NCBI RefSeq assembly: GCF_000332455.1
Contig: NZ_AOGY02000051.1
Span: 248,001 to 312,000, forward strand
Length of the DNA: 64,000 nt
Direction of reading: 5' to 3'
DNA from: Leptospira vanthielii serovar Holland str. Waz Holland = ATCC 700522
GTDB taxonomy: Bacteria > Spirochaetota > Leptospiria > Leptospirales > Leptospiraceae
The position numbers were made by a program, and so were the translations under genes. The notes under the pieces are model-generated. The model ran no database searches and was not told the origin of the DNA. It saw only the letters and a list, made by a program, of their open reading frames with translations. Shown here piece after piece: positions 19,339 through 28,125 of this stretch. The first letter of the stretch is position 1; the number at the start of each line of letters is the position of its first letter.

Positions 19339-19769
19339 TTTTTAAAGAGATTTCTTACCAAAACAGCAATTTTTAAATGCTAATTGTGCGTAGTTTAAAG
19401 AGAAACATCAATAGAATCACCAACATAACCCTACAAATCCTTTTCTTTAATTAAAATATTCATGGAATAAATTTACTACATATCAGCGGGCACTTTTCTA
19501 TTGTTAAAATGATTCAAAATTTTCTGCGATCATATACTGCAGAAAAAAAATCCACTTTATATTGATTGTAAAAAACTTTAATGAATTCAAATAGATTATT
19601 TATTACTTCCTATAGATTTTGGAGTGTAGTAAATTCGACTTCTCTACATTTAAATCCAAAAAAGTTTTTATATTAATTAAATCGAACTAGACTGAAAAAG
19701 GCTATAGTTTACATAATTAAAACTTACGTTTTTTATCACGAGCAACTATTTTTCTTCAGAATATACTAA
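19339..19769. other. AT-rich intergenic gap inside the glycan locus
   Basis: 431 bp with no open frame of note on either strand. It is the largest break in the otherwise tightly packed minus-strand array. It separates a normal-composition block (20.6 kb onward) from the AT-rich block at 15.6-19.3 kb. It holds one imperfect hairpin (19520-19546) and runs of A and T, and could contain a terminator plus an internal promoter for the leftward genes, or be the scar of a replaced gene. I see no remnant protein. Confidence 0.5.
19520..19546 (-). terminator. Weak hairpin, possible terminator
   Basis: An 8-bp perfect inverted repeat (TTTTCTGC / GCAGAAAA) separated by 11 nt. Read on the minus strand it lies ~220 bp after the stop at 19770 and is followed by ATTTTG, a poor U tract. 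GC content of the stem is low, so termination strength is doubtful. Confidence 0.25.
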
Positions 19770-20597
19770 TCATTTTACAATCTTAAAGCTATCGTATCGG
19801 TGTTCCAACTCCTTCATTTTTTCCATACCTAATGAATTCATTATAGCGCGATCATTAGAAAAATAACTCCAAAAAATATCTTCCTTAAAGGTCTCCTTAT
19901 ATGAGTCTTTTATTTTAACCGATTTTGGAAACTGATCCTTAATGATCGATTCAGCCAAAACATAATAACAATCGCCTAAGTTCTCCGCCGGCTCTTCAAC
20001 TGGAGGTAAACCTAGCTTCTTTCGAAAAACATTGATATATGCAATGTTTTTATGACGATATCGATAATTGGCATCATCCAGTGCAAAAATCGCCTTATTA
20101 TTAACTAATTTTAACGCGGATTCCAATTCAGGAATAAGCACGTCCGAAGTATGTTCAGAATCAAAAAAACCAAAATCGATTGATTCTTTTTTTTCCGCAA
20201 GCATTGGAATCCCCAACTCCTTTGAAGTACTCAAATATCCTATATAAATCCAGTTGCTATGTAACGACTTCTCGAATATTCGCTGATGCGTATCACATAT
20301 AATAGAACGAATATATGAAAGTTTATTCTGATTAGTATCCCAGGTATAAAGCTTCTTATTATACTTTAATGCAAAATAAGATAAAACGATCGTGCTTGCA
20401 CCGCAACCAGTTTCTACGATTACCCCTGATGATTCCGGGCTAACTATATTAGATGAATTTAAATCATCGTAGATCGCCAAAAATTCCGAATCCGGAATCG
20501 AATTACACCAGCGAGGCATCATCCTTTTAACAGTTAAAAGGTAGTTTTTCTCATCATTGAAAATTTGTTCTTTTTCTCCAAAATAAAAGTCGTACAT
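19770..20597 (-). CDS. Putative class I SAM-dependent methyltransferase
   Basis: 275 residues. GVIVETGCGASTIVLSYFAL is a methyltransferase motif I, KLYTWDTNQNKLSYI fits motif II with the acidic residue, and IDFGFFDSEHTSDVLIPEL plus KAIFALDDANYRYRH match the family in which a DD(A/N) pair follows strand 4, as in MTase_24-like enzymes. It is the last gene before the 431-bp gap, 11 bp downstream of the SDR gene at 20609. Substrate unknown; probably a sugar or sugar precursor of the adjacent module. Confidence 0.65.
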   Translation of the reverse strand: MYDFYFGEKEQIFNDEKNYLLTVKRMMPRWCNSIPDSEFLAIYDDLNSSNIVSPESSGVIVETGCGASTIVLSYFALKYNKKLYTWDTNQNKLSYIRSIICDTHQRIFEKSLHSNWIYIGYLSTSKELGIPMLAEKKESIDFGFFDSEHTSDVLIPELESALKLVNNKAIFALDDANYRYRHKNIAYINVFRKKLGLPPVEEPAENLGDCYYVLAESIIKDQFPKSVKIKDSYKETFKEDIFWSYFSNDRAIMNSLGMEKMKELEHRYDSFKIVK

Positions 20598-20608
20598 AGT
20601 ATCCCCTA

Positions 20609-21328
20609 TTAAATAAAATCTCCACCGTCAATTTTTATGTTTTCGCCTGTTACAAAATCGTTTTCAAAAGCTAAATTATATATAACTCTTGCAACGTCCT
20701 CAGGATTACCGATACGTCCAAGTCGTACCGACTTAGCGCGTTCTTCCATTTCTGCTTCAGTTTTCTTGAGTACCTGTGTGTGAAACTTTGACCGAATAAA
20801 TCCTGGTGAAACACTATTAGTTAGTATATTTTTGTTAGTGTAATACTTCGAAAGATGTTTCACTAAATAAAGAACCCCATGCTTTGCTAGTCCATAAGAA
20901 AAACTATTTTTTCCACCACCATGCACAGCTGAGGCTGTCGACATTAAAACGATTCGACCATAACTTTGAGATTCCATATTTGGTAGTATTGCCTTTAATA
21001 TAGAAATCACAGATGTTAAATTTATTTCGAGAGTATCATTAAAATCTTTGGAAGAAATTTTCTGAATATTATCTTCTGAGTATGCGTATCCATGGAACTG
21101 GATGAAATGAGTGATTGACTCACCAGCAATTGCTTCCTTAACTAAGTTTACCTTAGTATTACTCGAGAAATCGAAGGAGTGAACTTTTATTTTTTCATTA
21201 TTACTTTGGTAATCAGAGTGTGTGAATAAATGCAACTTTTTTAAGTTAGGGATTTTTACAACTTTTGCAATGAATGCTTGAGCCAAATCACTATTGGCAC
21301 CAGTGATGAGTACATTGAAGCTATCCAT
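20609..21328 (-). CDS. Short-chain dehydrogenase/reductase
   Basis: 239-residue classical SDR. NVLITGANSDLAQAF is the cofactor loop, RIVLMSTASAVHGGG the catalytic Ser strand, and YGLAKHGVLYLVKHLSKYY the Tyr-x3-Lys helix. NSVSPGFIRSKF and a terminal FVTGENIKIDGG complete the fold. It overlaps the TIM-barrel gene by 8 bp. It likely oxidises or reduces a hydroxyl on the precursor of the CMP-activated compound made by the 20.6-26.3 kb module. Confidence 0.82.
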   Translation of the reverse strand: MDSFNVLITGANSDLAQAFIAKVVKIPNLKKLHLFTHSDYQSNNEKIKVHSFDFSSNTKVNLVKEAIAGESITHFIQFHGYAYSEDNIQKISSKDFNDTLEINLTSVISILKAILPNMESQSYGRIVLMSTASAVHGGGKNSFSYGLAKHGVLYLVKHLSKYYTNKNILTNSVSPGFIRSKFHTQVLKKTEAEMEERAKSVRLGRIGNPEDVARVIYNLAFENDFVTGENIKIDGGDFI

Positions 21329-22130
21329 AGTAGGAACTCAGACTTTTGAAGGCGGAAGCTAAATACTTATTTTTCTCAATCTGCTTAGAATTTACAATTT
21401 CACCTGCAACAAAACCAGAATAATTCTTACGCTTTAATATATCGGAAACTTTCCTATGAGTTTTATCAAATTGATTTGATGGTATCGACAGTCCTGGATC
21501 ACTCACTTGGCAATGGCTAACGTATGAAAAATACTTTTCAATCAGATCCAAAGGCTCATCGTTTTCAATAAAACTTCTAACATCTAGTTGAATTTTTATG
21601 TTTTCAAAATTGTTTTTTCCTAATAGAGATAATACTTCTGCAAAATAATTTAAATATTCACACGAACTTGGGTGTAATGGTTCTACATTTATATTTACTC
21701 CATCTGAGTAGGAGTCAATTTCACCCAAGAACTCTAAGAAAATTTTATTGCAGTCTTCTGTTTTTTTCCCATTTTTTTTTCTCGCTTTGGGAGATCCTAA
21801 TACTATATTTTTACATCCTAAACTAACGGCTAAGTCCATATACTTCTTAAGATAATCGAACATTTCTGTTTTTTTGGCTTCTGATCCAAATAACTCTAAA
21901 TCTTCCCGCGTAAAAGTAAGAGAATGCAAGGCGGAAACTTGCAAGGAATTAAACTTAAGCAAATCATACAACCAATCAAGTTTCACCTTCGCTACATTGG
22001 TAGGTTCTTCCCAAATACAATTCAATGCTAACTCAACAGCATCGAATCCCAACTCTTGTGAGGTTTTCAAAAACTCTTCAAAATTTTCTTCACCCTTAGG
22101 CCATATTATATTAGAAATCGCTATCTTCAT
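21321..22130 (-). CDS. Xylose isomerase-like TIM-barrel sugar isomerase/epimerase
   Basis: 269 residues of the AP-endonuclease-2/xylose isomerase-like superfamily. Visible features are ISNIIWPKGEENFEEFL at the start, ELGFDAVELALNCIW on strand 2, NINVEPLHPSSCEYL (metal-binding Glu/His), KIQLDVRSF, YVSHCQVSDPG and GFVAGEI, each at the C-terminal end of a beta strand where metal ligands sit. It probably isomerises or epimerises a keto sugar. It is one of three such barrels in this window; the others are at 32976 and in the NeuB fusion. Confidence 0.75.
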   Translation of the reverse strand: MKIAISNIIWPKGEENFEEFLKTSQELGFDAVELALNCIWEEPTNVAKVKLDWLYDLLKFNSLQVSALHSLTFTREDLELFGSEAKKTEMFDYLKKYMDLAVSLGCKNIVLGSPKARKKNGKKTEDCNKIFLEFLGEIDSYSDGVNINVEPLHPSSCEYLNYFAEVLSLLGKNNFENIKIQLDVRSFIENDEPLDLIEKYFSYVSHCQVSDPGLSIPSNQFDKTHRKVSDILKRKNYSGFVAGEIVNSKQIEKNKYLASAFKSLSSYYG

Positions 22131-22142
22131 TTTCCATTTCTT

Positions 22143-23318
22143 TTATACCACCGCACAGCCCTTACATGGATTTACAATCTGCCGATTCCCCGATTTATGT
22201 GCTGCTCGCAAACCTTCGTATCTCTCCATTCGCCACAATTCCGATATGGAATTTTCTGGAAACTTTCCCATTTGTAAAGTTGAACGGTAATCACTGTCAC
22301 ATGGATTGGTTAAACCATCTTGCCAAATAAACATTCTACGAAACAAATCAGAACAAACTTTTGTTTGGCCATTAGGTTTTGCTTCGTATATATTTTCCCA
22401 AGGATTATAGTTAACAAATGCTACTTGGTCGACTAAATTACCCCAAACCTTCTCCATCGAATCCATGTCCTGTTTTTCAGTTACCTTAACGCCAGATACC
22501 CGAGTAATAATCGGTAAGGAAGAATATTCTTTCTGCCTTATATTTTGAAACATTTCAATATTCTTGAGAACCTTATCTAATTTACCGTTAACACGTAATT
22601 GACTGTACAGAGGTTCTTCTGCCGCATCTGCAGAAAAAACTACAGTTTTTACACCCCCAGCTAGAAGAGCATGAACTTTTGATTCTGTTAACAAAGAGGC
22701 ATTCGTATTTACTTTAAGATTTAAAAATTTATCCTTTGCATATAATAACATTCCTTCTATTTCTTTGGCAAGGAGTGGTTCTCCCCTAGAGGCAAGAGAA
22801 AGGAATTCAATATTGTTCGTTGCCTGATCAACAATTTCTTTAAAAAGCTCCAAACTCATTTGCCCCATACCTGGAGTTGTTTTTTTAAAAAAATTAAGGT
22901 CTGTTTGGTAACAGAACACACAACGATAATTGCAAATGGACGATGGTTCTATTTGCAAATAAGGAGGAAAGTTGTCCAATTTCTCGAGTTGTGGAAATAC
23001 ATCATATCTATACCGATGATAAAAGAAACGAAGAAGTTCTTCATCATTGTAAGTATACATTTCCTCCGCAATAAAAGGCGTTATTTTAAATAATACATCA
23101 TCTGAGGTAGATGTTAAATCAACCAAAACCTGATTTAATGTTTCTTTAAAATTTTCCTTCTGTTGAATCGAATGAGTGGTTACGAGTGTCCCAGTTACCC
23201 ATTCATTTAAAACACGAATAGCTCTACCTTTTTGGTATTCAATGATTCCTGTTTTGTGACTTTTAAAGTCCTGGAAACTGTGATGTTTTTTATATACTTT
23301 TGGATCAATCTCTTTCAT
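22143..23318 (-). CDS. Radical SAM/SPASM-domain protein
   Basis: 391 residues. The radical SAM cluster is C129-x3-C133-x2-C136 in SSICNYRCVFCYQTD, preceded by an unusual ~120-residue N-terminal region. SLASRGEPLLAKEI is the GGEP-like SAM-binding motif. The C-terminal ~110 residues have spaced cysteines (VCSD, NPCDSDYR, NPCKGCAVV) suggesting a SPASM auxiliary iron-sulfur cluster. In glycan or antibiotic loci such enzymes epimerise, dehydrogenate or deaminate sugars. It is surrounded by a TIM barrel and a cytidylyltransferase, so it may act on a sugar intermediate; the reaction is unknown. Confidence 0.8.
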   Translation of the reverse strand: MKEIDPKVYKKHHSFQDFKSHKTGIIEYQKGRAIRVLNEWVTGTLVTTHSIQQKENFKETLNQVLVDLTSTSDDVLFKITPFIAEEMYTYNDEELLRFFYHRYRYDVFPQLEKLDNFPPYLQIEPSSICNYRCVFCYQTDLNFFKKTTPGMGQMSLELFKEIVDQATNNIEFLSLASRGEPLLAKEIEGMLLYAKDKFLNLKVNTNASLLTESKVHALLAGGVKTVVFSADAAEEPLYSQLRVNGKLDKVLKNIEMFQNIRQKEYSSLPIITRVSGVKVTEKQDMDSMEKVWGNLVDQVAFVNYNPWENIYEAKPNGQTKVCSDLFRRMFIWQDGLTNPCDSDYRSTLQMGKFPENSISELWRMERYEGLRAAHKSGNRQIVNPCKGCAVV

Positions 23319-23323
23319 ACTAG

Positions 23324-24058
23324 TTACCTAAACTCACCGTATTTTTTCAACCACCATTCAACCACTGGAATCTGCCATTCATAGTCAACATCACAACCTG
23401 CCTCTTGGTAAAGAGGTAGAATTTTTTGACCCATCCACTTTTGCGGAAGTAACCCTTCTTCAAGATTTAATAAATTATTTGGTCGAACGATAGAAACACC
23501 CATATCAGCAAATAATACATCACCTTGGGAGTCTCTGTCACAATTTAGAGTTTTCGGATCGCCAAATGTTTCAAAGGGAACAAATGGTTGGAGAAAACCA
23601 TTTGGATCTTTTTTTCGTGCACGCAGTGGAGACCACATATTATACTTAGATACCGTAACCGCAGAATCAGCCTTTGGATTCTCTCTTAATTGTTTGATTC
23701 CAGTAGAGATGGTTTCTGAAGTAAGAGTAGCAGCATTGCAAAAAAGTAAAACTACCAGTTCTATAGTTTTATCGGGATTTCTTTCTTGGATCACAGAAAA
23801 ACCATGTTGGTAAGCATGTTCACCTAATGCTTCTTTGGTTGCCAAGTGTGGAGGACGATCAATCACTTCAACACCTTCCGCTATTGCCAAATTCTTCAAT
23901 TCAGGGTCGTCAGTAGATAGATAAACCTTGTCGATCTCTTTTGTCCGCTTTGCGATATTCATTGGATACCATGCTAACGGCTTTCCCATGATGGGGAAGG
24001 TATTCTTTCCAGGAAAACCAATGCTTCCTTTTCTACCAAGCAGGAGTGCTACTATCAT
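23324..24058 (-). CDS. Acylneuraminate cytidylyltransferase-like enzyme (CMP-transferase)
   Basis: 244 residues of the NeuA/KdsB fold. The nucleotide loop reads LLLGRKGSIGFPGKN instead of the usual IIPARGGSKxxPxKN, followed by MGKPLAWYPMNIAKRTKEI and VYLSTDDPELKNLA, so CTP binding is likely conserved. It should activate a sugar acid as its CMP form, but no sialic acid-type synthase lies in the same module. It overlaps the HAD phosphatase gene by 4 bp, as expected when a phosphorylated sugar is dephosphorylated before activation. Confidence 0.8.
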   Translation of the reverse strand: MIVALLLGRKGSIGFPGKNTFPIMGKPLAWYPMNIAKRTKEIDKVYLSTDDPELKNLAIAEGVEVIDRPPHLATKEALGEHAYQHGFSVIQERNPDKTIELVVLLFCNAATLTSETISTGIKQLRENPKADSAVTVSKYNMWSPLRARKKDPNGFLQPFVPFETFGDPKTLNCDRDSQGDVLFADMGVSIVRPNNLLNLEEGLLPQKWMGQKILPLYQEAGCDVDYEWQIPVVEWWLKKYGEFR

Positions 24059-24756
24059 AATAAACCTATAAAATCCTTTATTTTATTTCCCGAATAATGA
24101 ATTGAAAAATCACTAATCTTTGTTTCCCGAAGAAGAAACTGAATTCCTGTTTGCTTAGCAGCTAACCAATCTGTTTTACTATCCCCTATCAAAATTGTTT
24201 CCTCATTTTTTATGTTGTAATTTTGTAATGTCCAGTTGATTGCTTCCGATTTCTGGGTCGGAGCTCCAAAAACATGTTCAAAAATCTGGTTTATCTGCAA
24301 TGGAATTAAAATTTCTTGGATCTCTTCCTGAGGTGTGCCTGTCACAATTACAAACTTCTGGTAGACCGGTTTTTGCTTAAGAAATTGTTCTACTCCAGGA
24401 ACCCAAGGTGAGGAAATTACTTTTTGGACTACAAGATTAGCAAACTGACCTAGATACTGACCTATCACCTGATCTGTTGGCTGTATACCAACCCATTCCA
24501 GATACATTGGTATTTTCTCAAATCGTGAAATTCCCCCGTATTCTAAATGATGAATTTTGATCCTTTTTAAAACATCCTTGGATGCATTGGGAAACAAAGA
24601 AAGATATGCATCTGTTTTTACATCTACTGAATCTTTTATGACTCCATCAAAATCCCAAAAGATGAGTTTATATTCCTGTAAACTTTTTATACTCAAGTAT
24701 CGGTATTCCGAGATAGTCGAAAGCAAATCTAAATTAAAATCAAAGATAGTTTTCAA
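24055..24756 (-). CDS. HAD-superfamily phosphatase
   Basis: 233 residues. LIFWDFDGVIKDSVD carries the two catalytic Asp residues (motif I), VIVTGTPQEEI motif II, and ILIGDSKTDWLAAKQTG motif IV, with an alpha-helical C1 cap between as in phosphoglycolate phosphatase-like enzymes. It likely removes phosphate from a sugar phosphate just before CMP activation by its neighbour. It is coupled by a 4-bp overlap downstream and a 17-bp overlap upstream. Confidence 0.8.
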   Translation of the reverse strand: MKTIFDFNLDLLSTISEYRYLSIKSLQEYKLIFWDFDGVIKDSVDVKTDAYLSLFPNASKDVLKRIKIHHLEYGGISRFEKIPMYLEWVGIQPTDQVIGQYLGQFANLVVQKVISSPWVPGVEQFLKQKPVYQKFVIVTGTPQEEIQEILIPLQINQIFEHVFGAPTQKSEAINWTLQNYNIKNEETILIGDSKTDWLAAKQTGIQFLLRETKISDFSIHYSGNKIKDFIGLL

Positions 24757-25624
24757 ATTTTGATGTACTTTTTATTTCATCAATCAACTGTAACAATCCC
24801 TGGCCAAGATCTACATGCATGGGAGGGATATACTTCCTTCCTAACTTTGGTTGGTAAGCATAAGGAGTTCGGACATAGTGGCCCACTTGGTCGCCTTCTA
24901 AAAATTCTACAGCATCAGGCCTTCCCAATATTTCTGCGAGCATCTTCAATAGTTCAATCACTCTCATCGGTTCCTGACCTGTTAATACAACACTTTGGTT
25001 TTTAAACTCCTCTCCCATTGCCACAACACTAGCCTTTGCTGCATCTTCCACATGAATGTATTCTCGTAAACTATCAGCACTTCCTTCATAAGTGATCCGA
25101 CCAGTTTCTAAAGCTGATTTTACGATACGAAAGAGGCCATTTGAATCGTCTGACCTTGGCCCGTACAAAGAACCATATCTAAGGATGGTAAAATCCAATC
25201 CAAAACATTTCTGGTATTCCTCGATATAACTTTCTGAGGCTTGTTTACTGCAGCGATAGAATCCACCTTCACGACTAAATACATATACTGTACTTGCATA
25301 GATAAAACGTTTTACATTGTGTTTTCTGCAGGCTTCTAAAATGTACGTATTTCCTAATACATTGATACGAATTGTATCAACAGGTTTGTCCAAGGCCTGG
25401 TTCAAATCAGCAAGTGCAGCAAAATTATAAACTACATCAAACCCATCGACTATTTCCGATACGGTTTTTTCATCCAAAAGATCACCAGATACAAACTTCT
25501 GATTAGAACGTAACCAAGGAGATTTTACTAAATCAAAAATAGTTACCTCATGTCCTGCATCTGTCAAAGCGTCAGCAACATGAGAACCGAGAAAACCTGA
25601 CCCACCAAACACTAATACTTTCAT
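24740..25624 (-). CDS. NAD-dependent epimerase/dehydratase (extended SDR)
   Basis: 294 residues. VLVFGGSGFLGSHVADALTD is the cofactor loop; YASTVYVFSREGGFYRCSK places the Ser/Thr and the Tyr-x3-Lys pair (YRCSK) as in UDP-sugar epimerases; LREYIHVEDAAKA is the usual substrate-side motif. It probably acts at C-4 or a neighbouring position of the nucleotide sugar or sugar phosphate handled by this module. Overlaps the lactonase-like gene by 4 bp. Confidence 0.8.
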   Translation of the reverse strand: MKVLVFGGSGFLGSHVADALTDAGHEVTIFDLVKSPWLRSNQKFVSGDLLDEKTVSEIVDGFDVVYNFAALADLNQALDKPVDTIRINVLGNTYILEACRKHNVKRFIYASTVYVFSREGGFYRCSKQASESYIEEYQKCFGLDFTILRYGSLYGPRSDDSNGLFRIVKSALETGRITYEGSADSLREYIHVEDAAKASVVAMGEEFKNQSVVLTGQEPMRVIELLKMLAEILGRPDAVEFLEGDQVGHYVRTPYAYQPKLGRKYIPPMHVDLGQGLLQLIDEIKSTSKFENYL

Positions 25625-26301
25625 TGATTTTCCGTTAAAAAAAACATTTCTGTGGTTTTAATGCCTTTCACCTTTGTTGCAGGAAGATCCTCTCCCTTTA
25701 AAACTCTATCCACAATTTCTTGTTTTGATTTCCCTGATACTAGAAACAAAATATGATTGGAAAGATTGATTTTTTTTATCGAAAGAGATACTCTTTCAGA
25801 AGGTGGTTTCGGCGAATTATATACTGCTAATAAATCGGGTGCCTCTGGTGACAATCCCAACTCATTCCCAGGGAATAAGCTGGCCGTATGTCCATCTTCA
25901 CCTATTCCCAGTATGGCTAACTGAAACATAGAAACACCTATTAGTTTTACTTCATATTCTTTGACCATATCCTCTGGATTGTCTGAAGAGAAAGAATGAA
26001 ATTCTGACAATTTTAAGATACCAGTTCCCAAAGCTTCTTTAACCATCGTTTCGTTTCGATCCGGATGACCCTTGGGGTAAGAGCGTTCATCTGCCAACCA
26101 TAAATTTACCTTCCTCCAAGGTATATTTAATTCATTAAATCGCCTATAAATTGGGAGCGGTGTGTTCCCGCCAGAAAGAATTATTCTTATCGAATCATCC
26201 GATGAATTTAGATTCCTGCATCTCTCATTAAGTATATTTTGGATCTGTATTAATATGCAATCACGCCACAACTCTTCGCTCGAAAAGGCCCGAATATCCA
26301 T
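25621..26301 (-). CDS. 6-phosphogluconolactonase-like protein (NagB/Pgl fold)
   Basis: 226 residues from ATG 26301, chosen because GGAG lies 6 nt upstream; a TTG at 26316 and ATGs at 26313 and 26304 are alternatives. IILSGGNTPLPIYRRF is the phosphate loop, and LWLADERSYPKGHPDRNETM is the DER motif that places it with Pgl/DevB lactonases rather than glucosamine-6-phosphate deaminases. GIGEDGHTASLFPG is the second active-site loop. A lactonase inside an O-antigen locus is unusual; here it may open a sugar lactone formed by one of the SDRs. Confidence 0.8.
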   Translation of the reverse strand: MDIRAFSSEELWRDCILIQIQNILNERCRNLNSSDDSIRIILSGGNTPLPIYRRFNELNIPWRKVNLWLADERSYPKGHPDRNETMVKEALGTGILKLSEFHSFSSDNPEDMVKEYEVKLIGVSMFQLAILGIGEDGHTASLFPGNELGLSPEAPDLLAVYNSPKPPSERVSLSIKKINLSNHILFLVSGKSKQEIVDRVLKGEDLPATKVKGIKTTEMFFLTENQ

Positions 26302-26364
26302 CATCGACTCCATCAAAGACTTTCACCGACATTCCTATTTGTAGATTAAATAGTTTATGTAAAA

Positions 26365-28125
26365 CTATGTTTTGAGGTAATTATTCAAAATTGTTAAAGG
26401 ATTTTTAACTTTGCGAACATATTCATAACAAAATTCATTTTTAGCATCTTGAACTTCCTTTGAATACCACCATTCTGGTACATGATTCCATATTTTATTA
26501 ACCATTTTTGCTGCTTCTTCTGGACTTTCGTGAAAGATACCCACATTTTTTAGTATTTCAAAAAAGGGGACAGCAGTGTCTCGAATTTCCCAATGGTTTG
26601 GATTCCAGAAAATAATCGTAGGAGTATTCCTTCCCATTGATTCTAGAAAGGTTGTTGCGTTGTAAGTTGAAACATAAATGCGTGAATTTTGAATTAACTT
26701 TTCAATTTTTGTATTACCATAATCTAACCGAATATATGGAAAAATATCTCTCCACCTTAAGTTTTGGTTCCAATTAAAATCTGAAGAAGGTAACCTAACC
26801 ACTAAGTCATTCACCTGAATACCGGTATCCAATGAACGTACAAAACGAACTTGATCGTTAAAATAATTCATCCATTGACTTCCAACAGGAATACTGTACA
26901 TCCAGTAACTATACCTAGGTATTGACATTGTAACTAGTAAAAGCTTACCATCTTTTACGAATTTGTAATCATTGATTCCAATTATTTTTATAGATGCAAA
27001 ACTAATAGCATTAGGTTTACTTATATCCTTCCAACCCCAGGTTAAGTATCGATCACTTGACTCTATTTCATGGTCTTCCATGAATGACCACTTTCCTATT
27101 CCATAATGACCGCCATGTTGTCCCAAAAAATACTTAACATTTCTCTCTGTTTTTTCACCGACGTAAGCTTTAAAATAATCACTGGAATTATGCTCATTGC
27201 TTGTAAAAATAAACCGAGGATTTTCAGGCCATGGACCTCTTGAAACACTCCTACAAAGTTCTAAATATCCTTCCAAATATCCTGTAGGCATTTGAATAGG
27301 AATTAATTTGCTTAACAGCACTTCAAATTCAGACTTAAATTCTAGGTTTAGCGTCCAATTTCTTTGCTGATGATTAAGCCTATAGGAAGAACATTGGATC
27401 CTTTTCCAAATTTTTGGAACTTCACCCAATTCAATTTGAATTCGCAACAAACTGAGGATTGGCAGATAACTAGAAATAATCAGAGGACCGTTACTGGATG
27501 GCCAAAAATTTAAGATAGACAACAATATCCCTTTTCCGACCTTTGACAATTGTGTTTTGATACTTATTTTACGAATCTTTAATGACTCAGTTTTTAAATT
27601 TATTTTTTGCTTATATATATTATCTGATTTCATATTCTGTAATAGATAACTATAAATTGCAAAATTCCAATCATCCCCAAGGTATTTTTTTCCAAAATCC
27701 TCCATATCATTTGGGACAAGTATTTTCACTAAACTCTCATCTATCTTACAATAAAGCTCTATATTTCGTTCGATTAAAATCCTTAGCATCTCAAACCGAT
27801 CGAACACCATTTGCATAAAATATCCCAACCAAGGTCCAATTAAAATTCGCCAATATCTTAACGAATGATTTACATTATGGATTTCATTGAGCTTTTCTGA
27901 CAGATTACTTAAGACATCTTCATACAAATCCTGAATGTACAAATAATCTCTATATAACTTAGCCCTATCGTCCCAGTGATATGGGAAAGTTTCCCCATTA
28001 TATTTTGACCATTTTTCTTTCCGATCGTAAATCTTACACCACTCACCTAGAAATACGACAGGTATGTCCTCCGACGGCCAAGTTTCTTCAAGAGCAGTCA
28101 ATATTAAATGCTTTGGATTCACCAA
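26365..28125 (-). CDS. Putative O-antigen transferase, LIC12162 family
   Basis: 586 residues. The N-terminus (LTALEETWPSEDIPVVFLGE) and the SLRYWRILIGPWLGYFMQ segment match, from memory, the LIC12162 family defined in Leptospira O-antigen loci. The C-terminal half is GT-B-like: FLGQHGGHYGIGKW, LVTMSIPRY, RIYVSTYNATTFLESMGRN (donor loop) and TIIFWNPNHWE. It probably transfers a sugar, perhaps the product of an adjacent CMP-sugar module, to the lipid-linked O-unit. It overlaps the SDR gene at 28119 by 7 bp. Confidence 0.75.
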   Translation of the reverse strand: MVNPKHLILTALEETWPSEDIPVVFLGEWCKIYDRKEKWSKYNGETFPYHWDDRAKLYRDYLYIQDLYEDVLSNLSEKLNEIHNVNHSLRYWRILIGPWLGYFMQMVFDRFEMLRILIERNIELYCKIDESLVKILVPNDMEDFGKKYLGDDWNFAIYSYLLQNMKSDNIYKQKINLKTESLKIRKISIKTQLSKVGKGILLSILNFWPSSNGPLIISSYLPILSLLRIQIELGEVPKIWKRIQCSSYRLNHQQRNWTLNLEFKSEFEVLLSKLIPIQMPTGYLEGYLELCRSVSRGPWPENPRFIFTSNEHNSSDYFKAYVGEKTERNVKYFLGQHGGHYGIGKWSFMEDHEIESSDRYLTWGWKDISKPNAISFASIKIIGINDYKFVKDGKLLLVTMSIPRYSYWMYSIPVGSQWMNYFNDQVRFVRSLDTGIQVNDLVVRLPSSDFNWNQNLRWRDIFPYIRLDYGNTKIEKLIQNSRIYVSTYNATTFLESMGRNTPTIIFWNPNHWEIRDTAVPFFEILKNVGIFHESPEEAAKMVNKIWNHVPEWWYSKEVQDAKNEFCYEYVRKVKNPLTILNNYLKT

